The notes under the pieces are model-generated. The model was not told the DNA's origin and searched no databases. It saw nothing but the letters and a program-made list of their open reading frames with translations. The position numbers were made by a program, and so were the translations under genes. A stretch of DNA of 21,387 nt from Christensenella sp. UBA6406 (GTDB lineage: Bacteria > Bacillota > Clostridia > Christensenellales > UBA1242), in assembly GCA_002438625.1 (NCBI GenBank), contig DJPS01000001.1, positions 1-21,387 of the forward strand, in the 5' to 3' direction. Shown piece by piece: positions 1 through 6,006 of the stretch (positions within the stretch are counted from its first letter, which is position 1; each line of letters starts with the position of its first letter).

Positions 1-47
1 TAAAATGAAAAAGTTATCCACAATTTGTGCGTTTTTGTGGATAACTT
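1..47 (-). terminator. Hairpin terminator built from two DnaA boxes
   Basis: A 13-bp perfect stem (11-23 with 35-47) and an 11-base loop are followed on the minus strand by a T-rich tract (positions 12 down to 1). It lies downstream of the YetF-like gene and is oriented to end its transcript. Each arm contains a perfect consensus DnaA box: TTATCCACA at 14-22 and its complement at 36-44. A related hairpin lies at 15391-15429. It could be a plain terminator, a DnaA-binding site, or both. Confidence 0.65.
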
Positions 48-237
48 ATATGTATTAAATTGCTTAATTTTTCCATTATTTTGCTTTAATTTTATTTTAC
101 ATAGGACTTTAATTTATTTAATTTTTGCATAAATAATTTGCATAATTTAGGCAAATTAAATTTGTGAGACTTTAATAAAAAAAATTAATTTATTTTTTGA
201 TAATAAAATTTTTACTTTTCTACTTTCATTTTAATTT

Positions 238-927
238 TTAATAAGTTTCGCTTTTTAGGTGGATATTGAAAGTGTCGGTATCTGCATCGTAACTTGCTAA
301 AATTATATTTTGCAAATCTTTTTTGCTTGTTATGCTTAATCTATTGAATAGCCATTTTTTATCTTTTTTAATTTCGTTTAAGCCTGAATAAGAAAGGTAG
401 CCATCTATAATTAAATGATTTGGCAATTTTGCTTGTTCTATTTTGCAACCTATGTCTTTTACGACAACGGGTTTTTCTTGTCCTATTGGGAGAACGCTCA
501 TTTCTCCGCTTGTTTCAAAAACGGCATAGGCAATGTCGTTGATATCAAAATAACCTAATTGCCTACATAAGCCTAAGACATCATTTATATCTAATTTGCT
601 TGATTTTAGATTTTTATAATTTATTTTACCATCGTAAATAATTACGGTAGGTTTACCTTTTAAGAACTTTTTTAATGCTGGTGATTTGCGACCTAAAAAA
701 GTTATACAAATATCAAAAAGGAAAAAGACAGTCATTGCAATTAAATAATAATAAAATGGAGTTTCGTTAATGTCTGTTGCCATTTCTGAGGCAATGGAGC
801 CAATGGAGATACCTAAAACATAATCTATAAATTCTAATTGTGCAATTTGTTTTTTACCTAGCAGTTTTGAAATAATAAACAAATAAACAACTGAAATAGT
901 TGAAAATAATAATAATCTTAAAATCAT
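238..927 (-). CDS. YetF-like membrane protein (DUF421 family)
   Basis: A 229-residue protein, the usual length for YetF/DUF421 proteins. The N-terminal ~85 residues contain about three hydrophobic segments (roughly 1-20, 33-50 and 58-78). A soluble C-terminal part follows, with the family-typical stretch around PTVIIYDGKI and a later LPIGQEKPV. Such proteins are inner-membrane proteins, and some Bacillus paralogues are linked to spore germination; the molecular role is not established. The start is supported by AGAGGT eight bases before ATG. It appears to be a single-gene unit, with the SipW-type gene's terminator upstream and the DnaA-box hairpin downstream. Family assignment is confident; a role in sporulation here is inference only. 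Confidence 0.88.
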   Translation of the reverse strand: MILRLLLFSTISVVYLFIISKLLGKKQIAQLEFIDYVLGISIGSIASEMATDINETPFYYYLIAMTVFFLFDICITFLGRKSPALKKFLKGKPTVIIYDGKINYKNLKSSKLDINDVLGLCRQLGYFDINDIAYAVFETSGEMSVLPIGQEKPVVVKDIGCKIEQAKLPNHLIIDGYLSYSGLNEIKKDKKWLFNRLSITSKKDLQNIILASYDADTDTFNIHLKSETY

Positions 928-1024
928 TTAAATTTACCTCTAATTTTAGTGTGTTTATATTTGCAAATTTTATGTAGCAATAATGTTTAATTATTTTAAT
1001 TTATTTAAATTCCTTATTTACAGC

Positions 1025-1059
1025 AACAAAAAATGCCCTTGCATTGCACAAGAGCATTT
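1025..1059 (-). terminator. Intrinsic terminator of the SipW-type gene
   Basis: The stem pairs 1031-1041 with 1049-1059 (11 pairs, one C-A mismatch, 7-base loop). On the minus strand it is followed by TTTTTTGTT. It sits 65 bases after the stop of the gene at 1124-1786. Confidence 0.75.
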
Positions 1060-1123
1060 AAAATCAAATTTAATTTACCTACTTATTAAATTCTTAAAAT
1101 TATCTTACTTAAAATTTAAGTAA

Positions 1124-1786
1124 TTAGCCAACTAGACCTGTATCTGCCTTAACAGAATCAAATATAGTCTTTAAAGATGCAGCCTTGGCAGCGTCATCAT
1201 CACCAGCAACAGTTACGTGAGCTGATTGAATAGCAGTTACAGTGTAACCTACACCGATTGTAGCACCTTGCCATACGTTACCAGTTGTTTCTAGCGGAAT
1301 AGTTACGCTACCCTTAGTTAAATCAATAACTGTACCAGCATTGTTAGCTACCACGCAGTACCAAGCACCATCAGCACCTTGAACCCAGTTACTTACTGTT
1401 TGTGCTTTTAAAGCTTCACCCAATGCAGACTTCAAAGAGTTCATAGCAACATCATCTAGTGTTTTACCACTTGCTGGAGTTGCATTTATGTTAAATACAA
1501 CTTTTAAGTAAGCTGAAGCACCAGCCAATGTAACTGTTCCAGCCATATTAATTTTACATCCAGGAACTACCTTATCCAATTGTTCTGTCTCAGAGTCAGC
1601 CATTGCCCAAGTTCCTTCTGTAACATCAAGAGTCAAAGTATCAAATTTGATATTTTGGTCGTTTGTTGTTCCTCCTTGTGCGGTGAAGTAAGCAAATGTA
1701 ATATTTACTGCTAATAATGCAACTAGTAGGACAGATAGCACGATAATAGCAATACTTTGCTTATTTGTTGTTTTATTCTTTACCAT
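1124..1786 (-). CDS. Secreted protein with SipW-type signal peptide (TasA/camelysin-like)
   Basis: A 220-residue exported protein. Residues 1-10 are basic and polar (MVKNKTTNKQ), 12-27 are hydrophobic, and the sequence NITFAYFTAQGG follows. The AYFT pattern is the hallmark of SipW-dependent signal peptides in the TasA/CalY (M73) group, with expected cleavage after Ala32. The mature part is rich in Ala, Thr, Val and Gly, looks all-beta and has few charges, as in matrix-fibre subunits. There is no LPXTG anchor and no transmembrane helix at the C terminus (it ends in TGLVG). No sipW or second tasA-like gene is nearby. Base composition is visibly less AT-rich than its neighbours, consistent with high expression. 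GGAGG lies six bases before ATG. A surface or biofilm fibre role is inferred from the family; it could also be a generic SipW-class exported protein. Confidence 0.75.
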   Translation of the reverse strand: MVKNKTTNKQSIAIIVLSVLLVALLAVNITFAYFTAQGGTTNDQNIKFDTLTLDVTEGTWAMADSETEQLDKVVPGCKINMAGTVTLAGASAYLKVVFNINATPASGKTLDDVAMNSLKSALGEALKAQTVSNWVQGADGAWYCVVANNAGTVIDLTKGSVTIPLETTGNVWQGATIGVGYTVTAIQSAHVTVAGDDDAAKAASLKTIFDSVKADTGLVG

Positions 1787-1845
1787 ATTAAACCTCCATT
1801 AAATTTTACGACAAGCGTTTATGGTATTAACACTTATCTATGCAT

Positions 1846-1875
1846 AGAATAGCATAATTTGTCTCCATTTGTCAA
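1846..1875 (-). promoter_or_regulatory. Sigma-A promoter of the SipW-type gene
   Basis: On the minus strand, TTGACA (1870-1875) is followed 18 bases later by TATTCT (1846-1851). A TG one base before it gives an extended -10. The predicted leader is about 50 bases. The -10 lies inside a small dyad (ATGC...GCAT). Confidence 0.7.
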
Positions 1876-1924
1876 ATGTTTTTGAACAATTTTTATAAAT
1901 TTATCCAAAAAATTTTTAGAAACT

Positions 1925-1954
1925 GTAACATTTTGGCATTTTTGTATATATAAT
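1925..1954 (+). promoter_or_regulatory. Promoter of the Cys-rich small protein gene
   Basis: Perfect TATAAT at 1949-1954 with a weak -35 GTAACA at 1925-1930 (18-base spacer). The predicted leader is about 105 bases. It is divergent from the SipW-type promoter about 50 bases away. Confidence 0.6.
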
Positions 1955-2013
1955 GGAGTATACGAAAGAAAAATTCACACATATATACAAAAGAAGAAAT
2001 GGATTACATAAAC

Positions 2014-2034
2014 GCTTAAAAGAGAATTTTAAGC
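2014..2034 (+). promoter_or_regulatory. 5' leader hairpin of the Cys-rich small protein gene
   Basis: A perfect 8-bp stem, GCTTAAAA (2014-2021) with TTTTAAGC (2027-2034), and a GAGAA loop. It lies in the untranslated leader 35 bases before the ATG and is not followed by a T-run. It may stabilise the mRNA or regulate translation; the role is unknown. Confidence 0.5.
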
Positions 2035-2068
2035 ACCTACAAAAAGATAAAAATAAGGGAGAGTACAT

Positions 2069-2305
2069 ATGAACGGTTTATTTGGAAACTGCGGTGGTGG
2101 CTTCTTTGGGGGCCATAACAACAATAACAACTGCGGATGCAACGATGGATGCAATAACGGATTTGATTGTTGCACAATTATAATGTTATTGCTTTTAACA
2201 AATTGTTGCGGATGCGACATTGATTGGTGTTCACTAATAATGTTGTATTTAATACTTAGTTGTTGTGGCTGTGGCAACAACCGCAACTGTGGTTGCGATA
2301 GATAG
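2069..2305 (+). CDS. Small Cys/Asn/Gly-rich protein with two hydrophobic repeats
   Basis: A 78-residue protein with 15 cysteines (positions 8, 22, 24, 28, 34, 35, 46, 47, 49, 54, 65, 66, 68, 74, 76), many Asn and Gly, and a run of five Asn at 17-21. Two imperfect 18-residue repeats make up the core: 33-50 and 52-69. Each starts with Asp, has a Cys, then a hydrophobic stretch (IIMLLLL and LIMLYLI), and ends CCGC. I recognise no named family. The composition resembles tiny Clostridia/Bacilli proteins linked to spore coats or membranes, but that is only a resemblance. The gene is certainly equipped for expression: TATAAT promoter, GGGAGAG six bases before ATG, and a strong terminator. It is the only plus-strand gene in the window. 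An opposite-strand open frame here is a shadow with a low-complexity translation. Confidence 0.8.
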   Translation: MNGLFGNCGGGFFGGHNNNNNCGCNDGCNNGFDCCTIIMLLLLTNCCGCDIDWCSLIMLYLILSCCGCGNNRNCGCDR

Positions 2306-2355
2306 TTGCTTGCCATAGAAGCATAACCCCGCATAAAACCTTATGCAATTTATGC

Positions 2356-2397
2356 AAAGCAAAAAGTGCTTAAATTAAAAGTGCTTTTTGTTTTTTT
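2356..2397 (+). terminator. Intrinsic terminator of the Cys-rich small protein gene
   Basis: The stem 2356-2366 with 2384-2394 (11 pairs including one G-U) runs into an uninterrupted T-tract ending at 2397. It starts about 50 bases after the stop codon. A smaller hairpin (GCATAA/TTATGC) precedes it. Confidence 0.75.
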
Positions 2398-2688
2398 GAT
2401 TTTTGTTTTCTCTTTTTTATTTAAAACTACATTTTGCTTTTACCAAAGCAATTTACAAACAAACCTTTCATAAAGTAGTTCGCTAAATTTACCTATAAAT
2501 TATGCAATAGTATTTTGTGATATTTTAAAAAAATTATGCAATGCTACAAAATGCCATTATATGTAAATTTTAGAATAATTCAATTTTTACTTAAATAGCA
2601 AAAAAGAAAACAAAAAAAGAAATAGAAAACATTTTTGGGGTGCACCCCACTTTATTTTCCACTTCTTTCAAAAAACTTTAATTAAATT
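2398..2688. other. Non-coding stretch between convergent genes
   Basis: No credible gene seen. The stretch is AT-rich, with a 12-base direct repeat AAATTATGCAAT at 2497-2508 and 2531-2542, and a conspicuous GC palindrome at 2637-2648 (listed separately). Confidence 0.5.
2637..2648. repeat. Perfect GC-rich palindrome GGGGTGCACCCC
   Basis: A 12-base perfect palindrome in an otherwise extremely AT-rich stretch, 41 bases after the end of the PH-domain gene. As RNA it could form four G-C pairs with a TGCA loop. On the minus strand it is followed by A residues and then T-rich sequence, so it is not a classic terminator for the PH gene. On the plus strand it is followed by ACTTTATTTT. Confidence 0.5.
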
Positions 2689-3072
2689 TTATTGAAATTC
2701 GCCAAAAACGACTTTCTTGTTTGTTCTTGCTGATTCTACTAAATCATTTATCATTGCCCTTACCTTATATGGTTCTTTAACATTTTTGATAAGCACTTCA
2801 TTCTCTGAAGCATCTTGGCAATATATTTTTATTGTGCCTACACCAAAGATTTTGTTGCCTAATGTTTGAGACACTGAGATATCATCAATTCTATAAATAT
2901 GCAATTCTTCAATCTTTGTATCTAGCAAACCTACTTGCACGAACAACTTTGTCCATACACCTTCTTTTTCAAAAATTCCATATTGAGTAAATGAAATTGG
3001 CAAGCCGAAATATCTTTTTCTATCTTTCCAAAGGCATTTAATGTTATCATTTTGTTTTTCAATTTTCATCAT
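2689..3072 (-). CDS. Bacterial PH-domain protein (bPH_2/DUF304-like)
   Basis: A 127-residue protein covering a single bacterial pleckstrin-homology-like fold. The family pattern is visible: RYFGLPISFTQYGIF opens the barrel, GLLDTKIEELHIYRIDDI gives the central strands, and NKIFGVGTIKIYCQD matches the usual 'fGvGtI' core. A C-terminal helix covers about residues 103-119. It has no transmembrane segment, unlike the YdbS-type membrane members, so it is probably cytoplasmic. Function unknown. AAAGGAGG lies ten bases before the first of two adjacent ATG codons. It begins 49 bases after the ABC-F stop with no promoter or terminator seen between, so the two are probably cotranscribed. Confidence 0.82.
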   Translation of the reverse strand: MMKIEKQNDNIKCLWKDRKRYFGLPISFTQYGIFEKEGVWTKLFVQVGLLDTKIEELHIYRIDDISVSQTLGNKIFGVGTIKIYCQDASENEVLIKNVKEPYKVRAMINDLVESARTNKKVVFGEFQ

Positions 3073-3121
3073 CTTTTGCTGTCCTCCTTTATTTTATCTT
3101 TTTCCGCTTAACGCTTCTATT

Positions 3122-4693
3122 TTAGTCGCACATATAATCATCGTAAGTTGTTTCTTTATCTATGACTGTTCCATCATTTTTAATTTCTATAATTCTATTT
3201 GCAACGGTTTGCATAATCTCTTCATCGTGGCTGGCGAACAACATAGAGCCCTTAAAGTTTATCATACCTTTATTTAATGCAGTGATAGATTCCAAATCTA
3301 AGTGGTTTGTAGGTTCATCTAAAATTACAACATTACCGCTTTGTAGCATTGTTTTAGCAAGCATACATCTAACCCTTTCACCACCGCTAAGGACATTCGC
3401 TTTCTTTGTTGCTTCAACGCCACTGAATAGCATTCTTCCAAGCCAACCACGAATAAACTCTTCATCGTTTTCTTTTGAGAATTGCTTTAACCAATCCACA
3501 AGTGAAAGGTCGCAATTTTCAAAATAACTTCTATTGTCTTGTGGCAAATAACTTGCGGTTATTGTTTTACCCCACTTAATTTCTCCGCTATCCGCCTTTT
3601 CTAGCCCCATTAAAATATTGAATAATGTTGTAATTGTAATGCTTTTATCACATAAAAATGCAATTTTATCATTATGCCTTACAGTGAAACTTAAATTTTC
3701 AAAGAAGCCTTTCTTTGTTAGATTTTCTACCTTTAAAATGTCGTTCCCTGGTTCTCTTTCCATTTCAAAGTTGATATATGGATATTTCCTATTAGAAGGT
3801 TTTATATCTTCTATTGTCAACTTTTCCAACTCTTTCTTTCTGCTTGTTGCTTGCCTTGACTTTGATGCATTTGCTGAGAACCTTGCAATAAAGTCTTGCA
3901 ATTCTTTAGCCCTTTGTTCTGCCTTTTTATTTTGCTCTTTTTGTTGTCTTAAAAGCAACTGACTTGTTTCATACCAAAAGTCATAGTTACCTACATAAGT
4001 GCTGATTTGCCCATAATCCACATCGCAAATATGCGTGCAAACTTTATTTAAAAAATGCCTATTGTGAGATACGACTATAACAGTGTTCTCAAAATCTAGC
4101 AAAAAGTTTTCTAGCCATCTTGTGCTTTTTAAGTCTAAGTTGTTTGTTGGTTCATCCAAAATTAGAATGTCTGGGTTTCCAAAAAGTGATTGTGCTAGCA
4201 AAACTTTAACCTTAACTTTTGGGTCAACTTCTGCCATTTTTGTGTGGAATAAGGCATTATCTACGCCTAAACCTGCAAGCATTGTCTCCGCTTCCATATC
4301 TGCTTCCCAACCGCCCATTTCGGCAAATTCGGTTTCTAACTCTCCTGCCCTTATGCCATCCGCTTCTGTAAAATCTTCTTTAGCATAAAGAGCATCTTTT
4401 TCTTTCATAACTTCAATTAAACGCTTGTTGCCCATTATGACAGTTTCTAAAACTTCAAACTCGTCATATGCATTTTGGTTTTGTGCTAAAACTGAAAGTC
4501 TTTCGTTTTTATCTATTGAAATTGTGCCTTTTGTTGGTTCTATTTCACCTGATAAGATTTTTAAAAATGTACTTTTGCCCGCTCCATTTGCACCAATAAT
4601 GCCATAGCAATTCCCTTTTGTAAATTTGATATTTACATCTTTAAATAACACTCTATTGCCAAATTGCAATGTTACATTTGTTGCTTGTATCAT
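3122..4693 (-). CDS. ABC-F family ATPase, YbiT/YkpA type
   Basis: A 523-residue soluble protein with two ABC domains and no membrane segments, colinear with E. coli YbiT (about 530 residues). NBD1 has Walker A GANGAGKST (34-42), the YbiT-typical degenerate signature MAEVDPKVKVKVLLAQ (153-168), Walker B LILDEPTNNLD (177-187) and switch SHNRH. The interdomain linker (about 240-300) is charged and helical and ends in the characteristic FSANASKSRQATSR. NBD2 has signature LSGGE (435-439), Walker B VILDEPTNHLD (456-466) and SHDEE. Its Walker A position (346-357) reads FLCDKSITITTL, with no GxxxxGK. Family members bind the ribosomal E site and act as translation factors; some other ABC-F groups give antibiotic resistance, but nothing here points to that. 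AAGGAG lies five bases before ATG. It is followed by the PH-domain gene. Confidence 0.92.
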   Translation of the reverse strand: MIQATNVTLQFGNRVLFKDVNIKFTKGNCYGIIGANGAGKSTFLKILSGEIEPTKGTISIDKNERLSVLAQNQNAYDEFEVLETVIMGNKRLIEVMKEKDALYAKEDFTEADGIRAGELETEFAEMGGWEADMEAETMLAGLGVDNALFHTKMAEVDPKVKVKVLLAQSLFGNPDILILDEPTNNLDLKSTRWLENFLLDFENTVIVVSHNRHFLNKVCTHICDVDYGQISTYVGNYDFWYETSQLLLRQQKEQNKKAEQRAKELQDFIARFSANASKSRQATSRKKELEKLTIEDIKPSNRKYPYINFEMEREPGNDILKVENLTKKGFFENLSFTVRHNDKIAFLCDKSITITTLFNILMGLEKADSGEIKWGKTITASYLPQDNRSYFENCDLSLVDWLKQFSKENDEEFIRGWLGRMLFSGVEATKKANVLSGGERVRCMLAKTMLQSGNVVILDEPTNHLDLESITALNKGMINFKGSMLFASHDEEIMQTVANRIIEIKNDGTVIDKETTYDDYMCD

Positions 4694-4750
4694 AAACTCT
4701 CCTTAACTTTTAATTACAAAATTGATTAATCTCTATTTTAATTTGATTTA

Positions 4751-4779
4751 ATTATATCATAAATAATTTACATTTACAA
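4751..4779 (-). promoter_or_regulatory. Promoter of the ABC-F/PH-domain unit
   Basis: On the minus strand, TTGTAA (4774-4779), a 17-base spacer, then TATAAT (4751-4756) preceded by TGA (extended -10). The -35 is part of an inverted repeat, TTTACAA AAGGG TTGTAAA, which could be an operator. Confidence 0.65.
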
Positions 4780-4902
4780 CCCTTTTGTAAAATCTTAATT
4801 TTAAAAACTTAATTTAAAACAAAAAAATGCAAAATTAATTTTATTCAATTCCACATTTTCTTTTAAGCAATTTTTTCTTTTCTATTAAAGTCAAATCCAC
4901 AC

Positions 4903-5862
4903 TTAATCGTTTAAATAAGTGAATAAACTATAAAGTTCGTAATTGAAATCACTTTTTGCTTTTATTGCATTTTCTATATCTGTTGTTATAACTTTATTAT
5001 TTTGAATGCCTATTGCAACATTATAAATTTTATCTAGCACACACTTGATTGCACACACAGCAAACTGCATTGCAAGCAATCTATCATCAACTGTTGGCTT
5101 TCCGCCCCTTTGGATGTAGCCAAGCACGCAAGACTTAACTTCTACATCAACGCCCGCTTGAATAAAATTTGCAAAATCGTTTAAATCAATTTGATTTTCC
5201 GCTATAACAATGGTTGGGTGCCTATTGCCTCTTGCAATTAACTCTTTAACTTGATTTAGCACGTCTTCCTTTGTGAACGGCACTTCTGGGATAAGAGCAA
5301 TGTCTGCGTGAGATGCAACCGCACAAGTTAGAGCAATATCTCCGCAATGCCTGCCCATAACTTCAACAATGCACAATCTGTTATTGGCACGCATTGTTTC
5401 CATAATGTCTGAAATTGCTTGCGTTGCATTGTTGACCGCCGTATCAAAGCCAAGTGTTTTATTCGTATAATTCAAATCGTTATCTATTGTGCCTGGAATG
5501 CCTATGCAATTAACCCCTAATTTGATTAACTCTAAACAGCCCCTAAACGAGCCATCACCACCAATGCAAATTAAAGTGTTTATGCCAAGCGCTTTTAAAT
5601 TATTTAATGCTTTTTGCTTGCCTTCATCTGTCATAAACTCTTTACTCCTTGCTGTTTTTAAGCAAGAGCCACCCATATTTATGACATTTTTTACAAACTC
5701 AAAATCTAATTTTATATAATCATTATCAATTATACCTTGATAGCCACGCATAAAGCCATAGATTTCTACATCGTTTATAAGTGCACATTTAACTAAATTG
5801 TATAAACAAGTGTTCATACCTTGACTGTCTCCACCACTTGTTATGACTGCAATTCTTTCCAT
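4903..5862 (-). CDS. pfkA: ATP-dependent 6-phosphofructokinase
   Basis: Phosphorylates fructose-6-phosphate to fructose-1,6-bisphosphate in cytoplasmic glycolysis. It is 319 residues, the normal size for the bacterial group I enzyme. The nucleotide loop SGGDSQGMN is at 9-17, where the usual form is SGGDAPGMN. GGDGS at 101-105 has Gly104, the residue associated with ATP rather than pyrophosphate use. PGTIDND at 123-129 places catalytic Asp at 127, the same number as in E. coli. Substrate-binding MGRHCGD (169-175) and LGYIQRGGKPTVDDR (about 245-259) follow. AAAGGAAAG precedes ATG. It lies downstream of dnaE as in many Clostridia, 144 bases away, but the pyruvate kinase gene that often follows is absent. 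Confidence 0.96.
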   Translation of the reverse strand: MERIAVITSGGDSQGMNTCLYNLVKCALINDVEIYGFMRGYQGIIDNDYIKLDFEFVKNVINMGGSCLKTARSKEFMTDEGKQKALNNLKALGINTLICIGGDGSFRGCLELIKLGVNCIGIPGTIDNDLNYTNKTLGFDTAVNNATQAISDIMETMRANNRLCIVEVMGRHCGDIALTCAVASHADIALIPEVPFTKEDVLNQVKELIARGNRHPTIVIAENQIDLNDFANFIQAGVDVEVKSCVLGYIQRGGKPTVDDRLLAMQFAVCAIKCVLDKIYNVAIGIQNNKVITTDIENAIKAKSDFNYELYSLFTYLND

Positions 5863-6006
5863 TTGTTCTTTCCTTTATAATTTTACATTTTATATGCTTT
5901 TTCCGCTATTTTACGGCATATTTTGCCTTAAATTTTTAAATTGACTTTATTATAAATTGATTTTATTAATTTATTTTTATTTTGCCAATTTATCATCTTT
6001 TCTATT

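Noticed and set aside
1..50. Chromosomal replication origin at the DnaA boxes
   Set aside because: Only two boxes in a hairpin, no box cluster or unwinding element, and none of dnaA, dnaN, recF, rnpA or rpmH nearby.
2029..2334. 101-codon minus-strand open frame opposite the Cys-rich gene
   Set aside because: Its translation is low-complexity Gln/Pro/Leu, the antisense of Cys/Gly/Asn codons, and the plus-strand frame has promoter, ribosome binding site and terminator.
2497..2542. Two copies of AAATTATGCAAT as the start of a CRISPR or repeat array
   Set aside because: Only two copies of an AT-rich 12-mer with no regular spacing; chance is likely at this composition.
3162..3527. 121-codon plus-strand open frame inside the ABC-F gene
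   Set aside because: Shadow of conserved ABC-F sequence on the other strand; no expression signals.
3122..4693. Antibiotic-resistance ABC-F protein
   Set aside because: The degenerate NBD1 signature, the linker FSANASKSRQATSR and overall length match the housekeeping YbiT/YkpA group, not the resistance groups.
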